Source of the DNA: Candidatus Cloacimonadota bacterium
Lineage (GTDB): Bacteria; Cloacimonadota; Cloacimonadia; Cloacimonadales; Cloacimonadaceae
Direction of reading: 5' to 3'
Assembly: GCA_023228125.1 (NCBI GenBank)
Contig: JALOBT010000015.1
Span: 1 to 52,782, forward strand
Length of the DNA stretch: 52,782 bases
In this document: positions 43,715-52,620 of the stretch, piece by piece
How positions within the stretch are numbered: the stretch's first letter is position 1
How the letters are laid out: every line of letters starts with the position of its first letter
Translations under genes and position numbers: made by a program
Notes under the pieces: generated by a model
Told to the model about the DNA's origin: nothing
Databases searched by the model: none
The model's input: the letters and a program-made list of their open reading frames with translations, nothing else

Positions 43715-44626
43715 TTATTTGTTGTCCTTTTCATCTGAATTATTCTGCTCAGTTGAAGAGGCTTTGTCTTTGTAAACGCGTTTAATCTTGCGTTTGCTAT
43801 TTCCAGATTTTGAAGAGTAGCGGGAATAATTTGAGTAACCACCATAGCCACCATAGCTGCCATAGTTTCCACCCACTGCGCCACTAGGGCCACGAATACC
43901 GATAGCGGCAAGGAAGAGCATCAAAAGTTTGGTGCCATAATAGATTAGGACAGCAGCAATGCCCAGAATTCCAAGCCATTCAAAAAAGCTTATCATAAGG
44001 TTCTTGGTCAAGCTGAGCCATCCTCCTCCGGTAGATCTTTGGGGCCTAAGGGTAAGATACAAGAGCACGTTGCTGCTATTGCGCAGTTTGTCAAGATTGC
44101 TGCGGGAGGCCTGAATCAGGCGGTGCAAAGCTTCCTTGCGTTCGTTTTGTGCAGTGGAAGGCAGGCGGGATTTGTTTAATTCAATCAGTTCGCTTTCGTA
44201 AGAGGCCAGTTTTGCTTGTTCGTTTTCAGAATCCAGATTCACCAAAGCGGTGTCAATTTGCTCCACTTGAGGGCCAACTGTGCCCAAGGCTTCCAGGTCT
44301 GCAACCACAGTATAGAGCTTGTCTTGTGGGATGGTAAAAAGATAAGCTCCAAAGCTGCCTTCATTTTGTTTGCGAATCCGTTGCTGGGAATACTTATCCA
44401 TGATCTGACTGATGCCTGCTTTGGCCTTTGTGGTATTGTCTGCGCTAAAGCCAATCATGGCTTTGTTGATAAACTTCAGATCACGGTATTCATTGGCACT
44501 GGGCTTGAAATCCATGCTTGCTGTATTGCTCTTGGCGTCCTGAAACTTATACAAGGTCATTGCTACGGCCAGAAACACGATAAAGACGGCAACGCCTTTT
44601 ACTCTGCGCTTTGAAGATTTTTCCAC
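43715..44626 (-). CDS. DUF4349-like membrane protein with Gly/Tyr-rich tail
   Basis: A 303-residue protein with an N-terminal TM (about 10-27), an extracytoplasmic region with a FTIPQDKLYTVVADLEALG segment, a coiled coil (about 125-185), a second TM region (about 205-240), then a cytoplasmic tail rich in Gly, Tyr and Ser (GGNYGSYGGYGGYSNYSRY) and ending in charged residues. This layout is that of DUF4349 proteins, whose function is unknown. The start is GTG at 44626, with GGGGA upstream. It lies 17 bp after recN and 16 bp before the nfeD-like gene. The low-complexity tail might mediate assembly; that is speculation. Confidence 0.7.
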   Translation of the reverse strand: MEKSSKRRVKGVAVFIVFLAVAMTLYKFQDAKSNTASMDFKPSANEYRDLKFINKAMIGFSADNTTKAKAGISQIMDKYSQQRIRKQNEGSFGAYLFTIPQDKLYTVVADLEALGTVGPQVEQIDTALVNLDSENEQAKLASYESELIELNKSRLPSTAQNERKEALHRLIQASRSNLDKLRNSSNVLLYLTLRPQRSTGGGWLSLTKNLMISFFEWLGILGIAAVLIYYGTKLLMLFLAAIGIRGPSGAVGGNYGSYGGYGGYSNYSRYSSKSGNSKRKIKRVYKDKASSTEQNNSDEKDNK

Positions 44627-44643
44627 ATCTTCCCCTTTCTTTT

Positions 44644-46329
44644 TTATAGTTTTCTAAGTTCTTCAGCGTGTCTCAAGGCGGCATCGGTGAGCTTGCCGGA
44701 AAGCATTCTGGCCAGCTCTTGGGTGCGTTCTGCTTTGCTTAAGACGCGCAAGGTTAAGTTCGTTTTAGTATCGCTATTTTTCGTTACAGCGATATGAGTA
44801 TCTGCCTGAGCTGCGATTTGAGCCAGGTGCGTGATGCAAAAAACTGGGTGACGGCTGGCAATCTTGCCAATGCAAGCTGCCACGCTTTCAGCGGTTTTCC
44901 CGCCGATTCCAGCATCAATTTCATCCAAGATCAGCAATCTGGGCTCTTCGCGAGCTACCAGTACTTCTTTGATTCCCAAGAGGATGCGGCTAAGCTCTCC
45001 ACCACTGGCTACCCCCGCAAGTGCTTTCAGGCTGCTGCCGGGATTGGCGGAAAACAAAATCTGTATCCTATCTTGTCCGCTCTCTGAGAAAGCAGACAAT
45101 GAATCTGATAGTAAGTTCTCAAGCTGGGGTTTTTTGTCAATGTCAATTTGCAGTTTGGCATCTTTCATAGCTAATTGGCGGATGCTATTGGTTAGTTCTT
45201 GGGCGAGTAATACGGCAGCTTTCTGCCTTTGATCGCTTAAGAGATCGGCCTGCTTCACGAGTTCTTTGAAATCCTTTTCCAGTTTGCCATTCAGCTCTTT
45301 GATAGATTTATTGTAGTCTTCCATGGCCAGAATCTCTTGTTTTCTTTGCTGAAAAAGCTCCTGCAATTCCTTCACATTTTTGACCTTATGTTTGTGCAAA
45401 AGCTCGTTGATCGCATCCAATCTGGCCTGGATGGCAGAGAGCCGGTCTGGATCGTAGGCCAGGCTGTCCACTATTTCGGACAAGCTGGAAGATACAGAGC
45501 TGAGTGCTTCCAGGGCTTCCAAGAGCTCCTGGGCGGCATTATCCAGAGCGGGATTCAGATTCTTGAAGCTCTGGAGCCTATTGCTGTACAGGCTGAGCTG
45601 GTCAAAGATGCTGTCTTCATTCTCAAATATCGTCTGCTTCATGCTTTGGCTGAGCTCCAGGATGTCCAGGCTGTGATTTAGAAGCTCATATTCCTGTTCC
45701 AAGAGGGTGTCTTCACCGGTTTTCAAGGCGGCTTTTTCAAGCTCTTCACGCTGATAGCGGTAGAGCTCCAGCTTTTGCTTTTGCTCATTTTGCTGGCAGA
45801 TCATGTTTTGCAGGGTTTTGCGCTGAGCTTTGATTTCACGAAAGCTCTGGCCAAAAGCCTCTCTGAGCTTGATGGTATCGGCATAGCGATCCAGCAGATA
45901 CAATTGATGGGAGCTTGACAGCAACTTCTGCTGGTCTCGCTGATGATGGAAATCTATCAATAGAGCTTTCAGCCCCTTCATCACGGCTGCGCTTACCTTT
46001 CTGCCCCCGATGTAATAAGCGGATTTGCCTCCCACCGAGATCTCACGGGCCAGGATCAGCTCTTCTTCCGGTGGAGTATTGATCTGCTGTAGATATTCTA
46101 TCAGTTCAGGATCTGTAGCAGGCAGGAAAGTCGCTTCCAGATAGATAGCCTGCCCCGCATCAAAAGCTTCCAGGCCCAAGGCACTTTCGCCAAAGATCAG
46201 GCCGATGGAGCCCACGATGATGGATTTGCCGGCTCCGGTTTCTCCAGAGATCACGGTAAGTCCGGCTTCAAATTGCAGGCGCAGCTCCGGCACTAGAATA
46301 TAGTTTTTAATATAGATTTCGCTCAGCAT
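44644..46329 (-). CDS. recN: DNA repair protein RecN
   Basis: A 561-residue SMC-like ATPase. Walker A GETGAGKS is at 29-36. A long coiled-coil middle runs from about 150 to 380. The ABC signature ASGGELSR and Walker B LLILDEIDAGIGG lie near the C-terminus, followed by FCITHLAQIA. RecN holds broken DNA ends together early in double-strand break repair by homologous recombination. The length is typical. Its ATG overlaps the nadK stop by one base (TAATG), so the two are translationally coupled, and it lies within the dapA operon. No LexA-type box was seen in front, as expected for an internal gene. Confidence 0.96.
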   Translation of the reverse strand: MLSEIYIKNYILVPELRLQFEAGLTVISGETGAGKSIIVGSIGLIFGESALGLEAFDAGQAIYLEATFLPATDPELIEYLQQINTPPEEELILAREISVGGKSAYYIGGRKVSAAVMKGLKALLIDFHHQRDQQKLLSSSHQLYLLDRYADTIKLREAFGQSFREIKAQRKTLQNMICQQNEQKQKLELYRYQREELEKAALKTGEDTLLEQEYELLNHSLDILELSQSMKQTIFENEDSIFDQLSLYSNRLQSFKNLNPALDNAAQELLEALEALSSVSSSLSEIVDSLAYDPDRLSAIQARLDAINELLHKHKVKNVKELQELFQQRKQEILAMEDYNKSIKELNGKLEKDFKELVKQADLLSDQRQKAAVLLAQELTNSIRQLAMKDAKLQIDIDKKPQLENLLSDSLSAFSESGQDRIQILFSANPGSSLKALAGVASGGELSRILLGIKEVLVAREEPRLLILDEIDAGIGGKTAESVAACIGKIASRHPVFCITHLAQIAAQADTHIAVTKNSDTKTNLTLRVLSKAERTQELARMLSGKLTDAALRHAEELRKL

Positions 46330-47213
46330 TACTTTCCCAGGTGCATTTTGTTGCGCAAGATGCGGTAAAATGTGCGTTTGGAGAGTTTGATGAATTTCAC
46401 TTCTCTGGAGGAGGCGGTGATCTGAATCTCATCCTGATCCTGGATGGGGCAGACGTTGCTGCCATCAATCTGCAGCCAGGCCTGTTGGGAAAGGCTGTGG
46501 ATTTTCAGCATCAGCTTTTCTTCGGCGGGGAAGACCATAGGCCGGATCGTGAGCAGATGGGGATTCAGCGGGCTCAGCACCATCGCTTTCATCTGCGGAG
46601 CGAGAATAGGGCCGCCGGCTGCCAGTGAATAAGCGGTGGAGCCCGTAGGTGTGCTCACCACGATGCCATCGCAGCGGGCATCAAAGACATAGCTTCCTGA
46701 GGCTGAGATCCGGACACTGATCAAGCCTGGGTTTTCGCCTTTATAGACCACGGCATCGTTGAGCGCTTCATATTGCAGGATCTGTTGTTTATCACGTTTT
46801 AAGGTGCATAAGATCAGCATCCGGGAGAGGATCTTGTATTTTCTGTTCACCAAATCGCGGATCGAAGCACTGATTTCAGGCAAAGTGCTTTCGGAGAGAA
46901 AGCCCAGATAGCCGAGATTGATCCCCAGGATCGGGGCACCGGTCTTCAGTGCTAATTCCTTGGCTCGCAGGATGGTGCCATCTCCGCCAAAGACCAGGAT
47001 GCAATCGATGGGAGGCACGTTGCTATGATCGTCAAAATCCACAGTCTGCACGGGGTCTTTGAAGAATTCCTGCTGCAAGATGTCGCCAAAGAAGCAGAGC
47101 TCTGCTTTGCCCCGGCTCAGGCCTTTGTCCTCTTCTCTCAGACGGATCAAAAGGTTAAAGATGTTCTTTTTATCTGCAAAAGCAGGGTTGATATAGATGG
47201 CAAAGTTTCTCAT
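46329..47213 (-). CDS. nadK: NAD kinase
   Basis: A 294-residue kinase making NADP from NAD and ATP (or polyphosphate). Hallmarks are FGGDGT (GGDGT at 76-80), INLGYLGFLSE, the ALND motif in the substrate site, and DGIVVSTPTGSTAYSLAAGG. It is cytoplasmic. It overlaps rsgA upstream by four bases and recN downstream by one. The nadK-recN order is common in bacteria, which supports both names. Confidence 0.96.
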   Translation of the reverse strand: MRNFAIYINPAFADKKNIFNLLIRLREEDKGLSRGKAELCFFGDILQQEFFKDPVQTVDFDDHSNVPPIDCILVFGGDGTILRAKELALKTGAPILGINLGYLGFLSESTLPEISASIRDLVNRKYKILSRMLILCTLKRDKQQILQYEALNDAVVYKGENPGLISVRISASGSYVFDARCDGIVVSTPTGSTAYSLAAGGPILAPQMKAMVLSPLNPHLLTIRPMVFPAEEKLMLKIHSLSQQAWLQIDGSNVCPIQDQDEIQITASSREVKFIKLSKRTFYRILRNKMHLGK

Positions 47214-48286
47214 AGATTATCCATAATCCAACGGTAGGATTCATAACGCTCTGGATCTATCTCGCCGGATTCCATAGCCTGCAAGACAGCGCAACCTTCT
47301 TCCTGGATGTGGCTGCAATCCCGATAGCTGCAAGCAGGATAATAGCGATCAAAGCCAGGGAAGACCTTGGGCAAAATGTCAATGTCCTTGCGGTTCAAAT
47401 ACGCAGTTTTGATCCCCGGAGTATCGATCAGGTGTCCGCCAAAATCCCAAGGCAGCATGGTGGCCTGGGTGGTGGTGTGTTTACCTTTTTCATTGAAGTC
47501 ACTCACTTCGGCGGTGATCAGCTTCAGGCCCGGCTGCAGGCAATTGATCAGAGAGCTTTTGCCGGCTCCGGAGTGTCCGGAAAATACCGAATCCTTATCT
47601 TTTAGTTCGGCCTTTAGCTCAGCAATTCCTGCGTTGGTCACCGTGGAGGTCAAAATCACCTTAAAGCCCGATTCCTGATAATAGGCAATGCCTTCTTCAA
47701 GCTCTTCAAAATCTTCGCAAAGATCGATCTTATTGACCACGATCAAAGGTTTGACCTGATGAATGGCCGCCAAAATCAGATAGCGATCAATGAGCCCCGG
47801 TTTATACATTGGCATCCGCCAAGAGCTGGTGATCACCAATTGATCTATATTTGCTGCCACCAGGATCTCTTTTTGAAAGCTGCCGGAATCATAGCGGCTC
47901 AGTCTGTTCTTGCGGGGCAGGATGTTCTCGATCCTATAGTCCGGTGCCAGAGACATATCCACTTCCACATAGTCTCCCACGGCGAGCAGGGTGGTGCTTT
48001 GATACAGAAATTGCTTTAGCCGGCCTCCGATAGAGGCTGTAACCTGCTCATCCTGAATCTGCACCTGGCATTGATAGTTGCTCATCACAGCCATCACCCG
48101 TCCCTTCTTCAGGGTCAATCCGCTTTTGAAGGTCTTGTCTCTTTTGCCGGCTATGCGGGCGGTTTTATATTCATTGGAAACGCGCTCTTCATCCAGGATT
48201 TCATCCAGGACCTCAATTCCCGGCAGGTCGATATTCTTCAACCTGCCGGTATAAATTGCCTTGCGTTTCTTATCTTTTTGTTTCAC
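47210..48286 (-). CDS. rsgA: Ribosome small-subunit GTPase RsgA
   Basis: A 358-residue circularly permuted GTPase acting in late 30S subunit maturation. The order is an OB fold (about 60-125), G4 NKID (185-188), G1 GHSGAGKS (237-244), G3 DTPG (288-291), then a zinc module with CSYRDCSHIQEEGC. The permutation, with G4 before G1, is diagnostic. The N-terminus carries about 50 extra charged residues compared with the shortest homologs. It overlaps the M16C peptidase gene by four bases and nadK by four, so it is in the same operon. Confidence 0.95.
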   Translation of the reverse strand: MKQKDKKRKAIYTGRLKNIDLPGIEVLDEILDEERVSNEYKTARIAGKRDKTFKSGLTLKKGRVMAVMSNYQCQVQIQDEQVTASIGGRLKQFLYQSTTLLAVGDYVEVDMSLAPDYRIENILPRKNRLSRYDSGSFQKEILVAANIDQLVITSSWRMPMYKPGLIDRYLILAAIHQVKPLIVVNKIDLCEDFEELEEGIAYYQESGFKVILTSTVTNAGIAELKAELKDKDSVFSGHSGAGKSSLINCLQPGLKLITAEVSDFNEKGKHTTTQATMLPWDFGGHLIDTPGIKTAYLNRKDIDILPKVFPGFDRYYPACSYRDCSHIQEEGCAVLQAMESGEIDPERYESYRWIMDNL

Positions 48287-51210
48287 TTTTTGAATACGAG
48301 TGTAATCTCATCAAAGAGCTCTGCCGCAGCCCGGATATTGGCTTCATTACCCAAGACTGCATATTGGTTTTGCTCCATGATAGCCTGGATCATATCGGCA
48401 TAGACGCGCAAATCTTCCAGCTTGGTAGCCAGCACTTCATCGCGGATCTGCTGTCGATCTTCCTGGGTAAATCCCGTGAGATAATCCATATCTGCCTGCA
48501 GGCCTGTGGCTTCAGGGGTCTTGGGATAATCCAATTGGGAGATATCACCGAGGATATATTTGTCCATTTCGCGCTTTGAGCAATTGAAAGAGCGGATAAA
48601 ATCTGGCACTTTGTTATAGACTTCCAGGCTTTCCCGAAGATTGGGATCGCGATAGGAATAGAAGAACAGGTAGCCATCCAGGGTAAATCCGGCTCCTCCG
48701 CCATAAGCACCGCCTTTGACGCGCAATTCCTTGTAGATGTATTCATTGCTGAGGATGTTCGCCAGCACTCTCAGCCGGCCGGAATATGGATAGCCTTTGC
48801 GGAAGTAATTGCCGCCTTTTACCACATATTGAATCTTCACAGGGGCTGAGATACCTTCGTTGACGACCCTGGTTTCAAAGCCGTGGGCTACGGGCTCAAA
48901 GCTGGCCTTTGAAATCTGCTCGGTCAGAATAGCAAGGTCTTTCACAGCCTTGGGCATCAGCTCTTCATTCGCAGTGAGACTGATGATGGCTTTCTGGATG
49001 CTGAAGAAATGCTCTTGCACCCATTGCAGCTCTCCGATGACCTTATCAATATCTTCATCGATTTTGCTTTCCAATTCGGTGAGGAAATGCAGATAGTCCA
49101 GGCCTGTGATCTTATCCTTCCAGCTATGAAGCTGTGAGAAGGGGGCAAACATGCGATTGATGGCCACAGTCACCCCGCGCATGATTACAAATTCCTCGGT
49201 GCTGGCCTTGATTTCGCGGATTAAGGATTTCAGCCGGGCGGGATTGTCAAAGATGGGCTTTAAGGCGTATTCTGCGGAGAGCTCCATCAGCTTGGGAATC
49301 TTGTCTGCCACGGCTTTACCTGAGAGGATCAGCTTTGGCAAAATCTCATCCGGGGTCTGATAGCTATTAAATACATCGATGCCCATCCGGATTCCTCCGG
49401 TATAATTGCAGATCTCGTTTTCCAGATCACCGTAGCTGTAGTTCTGCGTATTAAGTTGCCCCAAAAGCTGAGTATAAAGCTTTAGCCAGGGTAGATTCTG
49501 CTGATTGGCATGCGAGAGATCAAAATAGATTTTGAGATACAGGATGCCATTGGTCTGCAGGGGATGCTTCAGCAGGGTATATTCCGGCTGAGCCTCCTCT
49601 TCACAGGGCATGAGCTCGGCTGTGGGATCTACATCGTTTAGGCTGAGCAGCGGGATTTTGAGTAGATCTTCTTCGCTATCCGGCTCTTCCTGCCAGATTT
49701 TTAGCTGTTCATTGTAATGAATCAGTTCCTGAATCTGCTCTGGGCTCAGAGTCTTTTTATATTCGGCCAGCTTGGCTCTGATCTCTTCGTCCTGCACCGC
49801 GATCAAGCCGGGCACAGGCTCAAAGTGGATCTCAGAGCTGTGGGGATTGCTGAGGCAAAACTTATCCAAGAGCTGCTCATAGACCGGCTCTTTCAGTCCT
49901 TTGCGCACATTGACAAGATATCTTTCAAAGGCCAGCAGATCAATGGGATCGCCGCCATGATTCCACAGTCCAAAACAGTTCAGATTGTAAAACAGCCCCT
50001 TGGGGAAGCCTTGCATTTGGGCTTCGCGCAGGAAGAATTCTCTGGAATTGATCAGCGCTTCCACCAGCTTCTTTTCAAATCCTTCGCGGGCGATGCGCTT
50101 CATCTCTGTTTTGATCAGCGTGCTGAGAGTATCCAGATCCTCTTTTTTGACCTGTTTGCAGACGATGCTGATCGTAGGCTGCAGGATATTTGTCTCAATG
50201 GATATCTGTGAATCTTTACACAAGCCGGATTCCCGGATTACAGCTTTGAGAGGGGAGGCTGAAGTGCGCATCAGCAGTTCTGTAAGCAGAGCCGCCTGCG
50301 GGACCAGAGCTTCGTCTGTCACCTTGCCATAGCTATAGTTCAAGGCCAGATAGTATTGTCCTTCTGGGCTTTGATCGTCCGCCAGGGGATATTGATAGCT
50401 CAGCTTTTTGGGCTGGGAAAAGGGCTTTTGGAAAGGAAATTCCAGGCGAATCCCCGGATCATCAAATTCAGCAAGGTATTCGCTGTCAATCATCTTCAGG
50501 CAGGCCTCTATATCCATGTCTCCATACAGCCAAATCTTGCTGTTGGAAGGGTGGTAATATTTCTGATGAAAGGCCAGAAACTTCTCGTGAGTAAGCTCGG
50601 GGATCGCATCTGGATCGCCCCCGCTTTCAAAGCCATAGGGGGTATCCGGAAATTGGGTGTGTTGGCAGAATCTGCTCACGATGCTATCCACAGAGGAAAA
50701 AGCACCTTTCATCTCGTTGTAAACCACGCCCTTGTATTTCAGCTCATCATCGGCCTGAAACAGCTCATAGTGCCAGCCTTCCTGATCCATGATCTTGGGT
50801 TCATCATAGATTCTGGGGCGCAGCACCGCATCCAGATATACCTTCATCAGGTTCATAAAGTCTTTGTCATTGGTCGAAGCCACCGGATATGAGGTCCAAT
50901 CCGAGGAAGTCATGGCATTGATAAAGGTATTCAGGCTGCCTTTGATCAGCTCCATAAAAGTGCCCTTGGCCGGGTAGTTTTTGGAGCCATTGAGCACGGA
51001 ATGCTCCATGATATGCGGGCAACCGGTATCGTCCTCAGGGATGGTCTTGAAGGCGATATTGAAGGCTTTGTTGTTGTCATCACAAGCCAAGTGGATCAGT
51101 TCTGCCCCGCTTTTCTTGTGCACATAGCGATTGTAAGTAGCATTGAGCTCTTTGATTTCCTGGCTTTGAATCAGCTCAAAACCATGCTTTGTCTGGGATT
51201 TCTTCATCAT
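48283..51210 (-). CDS. M16C metallopeptidase (presequence-protease type)
   Basis: A 975-residue peptidase of the insulinase superfamily. The inverted zinc motif HIMEH lies at 66-70 (H66, E69, H70) in the typical run HIMEHSVLNGS, followed by TFINAMTSSDWTSYP. The size and the RVKGGAYGGG segment in the C-terminal half match the M16C class, in which two homologous halves form one closed chamber that degrades peptides. There is no signal peptide, so it is cytoplasmic. AAGGA precedes the first ATG of an ATG-ATG pair. It lies 27 bp after dapA and overlaps rsgA by four bases. It is the third clear peptidase in the window and fits peptide turnover. Confidence 0.93.
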   Translation of the reverse strand: MMKKSQTKHGFELIQSQEIKELNATYNRYVHKKSGAELIHLACDDNNKAFNIAFKTIPEDDTGCPHIMEHSVLNGSKNYPAKGTFMELIKGSLNTFINAMTSSDWTSYPVASTNDKDFMNLMKVYLDAVLRPRIYDEPKIMDQEGWHYELFQADDELKYKGVVYNEMKGAFSSVDSIVSRFCQHTQFPDTPYGFESGGDPDAIPELTHEKFLAFHQKYYHPSNSKIWLYGDMDIEACLKMIDSEYLAEFDDPGIRLEFPFQKPFSQPKKLSYQYPLADDQSPEGQYYLALNYSYGKVTDEALVPQAALLTELLMRTSASPLKAVIRESGLCKDSQISIETNILQPTISIVCKQVKKEDLDTLSTLIKTEMKRIAREGFEKKLVEALINSREFFLREAQMQGFPKGLFYNLNCFGLWNHGGDPIDLLAFERYLVNVRKGLKEPVYEQLLDKFCLSNPHSSEIHFEPVPGLIAVQDEEIRAKLAEYKKTLSPEQIQELIHYNEQLKIWQEEPDSEEDLLKIPLLSLNDVDPTAELMPCEEEAQPEYTLLKHPLQTNGILYLKIYFDLSHANQQNLPWLKLYTQLLGQLNTQNYSYGDLENEICNYTGGIRMGIDVFNSYQTPDEILPKLILSGKAVADKIPKLMELSAEYALKPIFDNPARLKSLIREIKASTEEFVIMRGVTVAINRMFAPFSQLHSWKDKITGLDYLHFLTELESKIDEDIDKVIGELQWVQEHFFSIQKAIISLTANEELMPKAVKDLAILTEQISKASFEPVAHGFETRVVNEGISAPVKIQYVVKGGNYFRKGYPYSGRLRVLANILSNEYIYKELRVKGGAYGGGAGFTLDGYLFFYSYRDPNLRESLEVYNKVPDFIRSFNCSKREMDKYILGDISQLDYPKTPEATGLQADMDYLTGFTQEDRQQIRDEVLATKLEDLRVYADMIQAIMEQNQYAVLGNEANIRAAAELFDEITLVFKK

Positions 51211-51237
51211 GTTTTATCCTTAGTTTTCGAATTTTTA

Positions 51238-52113
51238 TCAGATTAGTTTATAGGTCTTGAGCCCGTCACTCAAAAGAGCAAGGTTCTTGTCTTGCAGCCT
51301 GCAGATCGGAGAGCGGAATTCGGCCTCGATCTTGCCCATCAGGCACAAAGCCTCTTTGGCGGGGATGGGATTGGTCTCGATAAACATCAGTTCATTGAGC
51401 AAGGCCAGATGGCCGTGCTGTTTAGCAGCAGTGGCAAAATCCCCTTTTAAACAACAGGCGATATGCTCACTTACCAGTTTGGGCGCCACATTGGCGGTCA
51501 CCGAAATGCAGCCCCGTGCACCGATCGCCATCAAAGGCAGATTCAGAGCGTCTTCACCACACATCACAGAAAAACCGGCTGGCGCATCACGAATGATCTT
51601 GGTGGCCTGAACCACATTCCCACTGGCTTCTTTGACGCCGATGATGTTTTTGCAGTCTTGAGCCAGTTTGACCACAGTTTCAGCGGCGATATTTACACCG
51701 GTGCGCCCTGGAACGTTGTAAATCACGATGGGGATATCCACCGTATCGGCGATTTGTTTAAAGTATTCATACATCCCGTTTTGGGTAGGCTTGATGTAAT
51801 AGGGCGTGATGATCAAAGCAAAATCCGCTTCCAAATCCTTGGCCTTTTGCGTATTAGCCAGAGTTTGAGAGAGATTGTTGGTGCCGGTGCCGATCATGAC
51901 TGGCACTTTGCCAGCGATCTTTTGCATAGCAAATCTCAACAGAGTGTCCTTTTCATCCTGAGCCAAAGCTGCCGTCTCGGCAGTGGTACCCAAGAGCAAT
52001 ATGCCGTTTGTGCCCGCGTCCAGATGATACTGGATCAAGCCTTCCAGGGCGTTCCAATCTATGCCGCCATGCTTAAATGGCGTGACCAATGCAACGTATG
52101 ATCCTTGTAACAT
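51238..52113 (-). CDS. dapA: 4-hydroxy-tetrahydrodipicolinate synthase
   Basis: A 291-residue aldolase that condenses pyruvate with aspartate semialdehyde in the lysine and diaminopimelate pathway. Key residues are all present: T43 and T44 (GTTAE), Y132 and R137 (IYNVPGRTG), and Schiff-base K161 (GVKEASG). R137 binds the carboxylate of the second substrate and separates DapA from most sialic-acid and KDG aldolases. The start is the ATG at 52113, preceded by GGAGG; the longer frame starts 18 bp earlier, ahead of this site. It has a clear promoter and is the first gene of the eight-gene operon that ends at 42446. Confidence 0.95.
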   Translation of the reverse strand: MLQGSYVALVTPFKHGGIDWNALEGLIQYHLDAGTNGILLLGTTAETAALAQDEKDTLLRFAMQKIAGKVPVMIGTGTNNLSQTLANTQKAKDLEADFALIITPYYIKPTQNGMYEYFKQIADTVDIPIVIYNVPGRTGVNIAAETVVKLAQDCKNIIGVKEASGNVVQATKIIRDAPAGFSVMCGEDALNLPLMAIGARGCISVTANVAPKLVSEHIACCLKGDFATAAKQHGHLALLNELMFIETNPIPAKEALCLMGKIEAEFRSPICRLQDKNLALLSDGLKTYKLI

Positions 52114-52189
52114 CTTATCCTCCATGATCATGCGATATTATTACAGCCTTTTTTGCCATTGGTAGTCAGCTAAAAAAGACCATTAAAGC

Positions 52190-52218
52190 AATATATCAAA
52201 AGCCATCATTTCCGTCAA
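52190..52218 (-). promoter_or_regulatory. Promoter of the dapA operon
   Basis: On the minus strand TTGACG (52218-52213), 17 bp, TATATT (52195-52190). Both hexamers match the consensus at 5 of 6 positions with ideal spacing. The leader is about 70 nt. Nothing like a lysine riboswitch was recognised in it. Confidence 0.7.
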
Positions 52219-52259
52219 TATAAATGATAAGAGTCCTCAGCTATTTTTCACAAAAGTCC

Positions 52260-52610
52260 GTAACGCTGGATTTATCCGGCCGTAGCATCAGCTTGAGCTG
52301 GTGCGTGCAGTAAACAAAAGAATAGTCACACGGATTGTACGGATCAAACGGATTTACACAGATAAAGAGGATATTAGCCACAGGATTGCAGTCGTCTCGC
52401 CTGCAGAGTTCGAAGTGTGCAGTACCGGATTGCAGCCGTCTCGCCTGCAGAGTTGGAGCTTGGTAGTGCTGGATTGCAGCCGTCTCGCCTGCAGAGTTGG
52501 GGGCTGGCTCTCTTTTGCTACGGTATCGTTAAAACGCTAAAATCTTGAAACCTTAAAACCCCTCTAAGACCTCCGGTCTTACTGGACACGAGACGTATCC
52601 AATCCAGCAC
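52260..52610. repeat. Modular intergenic repeat, copy E, with a triplicated inner module
   Basis: It begins GTAACGCTGGATTTATCCGG, has the CAGCTTGAGCTGG hairpin, the GTCACACGGATT and ACGGAT units, then three successive copies of GGATTGCAG(T/C)CGTCTCGCC (starting about 52384, 52427 and 52470). It ends GACACGAGACGTATCCAATC. It is the longest of the five copies. Confidence 0.85.
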
Positions 52611-52620
52611 TGGCAAGTTC

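Noticed and set aside
52114..52189. Lysine riboswitch in the dapA leader
   Set aside because: The leader is only about 70 nt, far shorter than a lysine riboswitch, and no conserved core was recognised.
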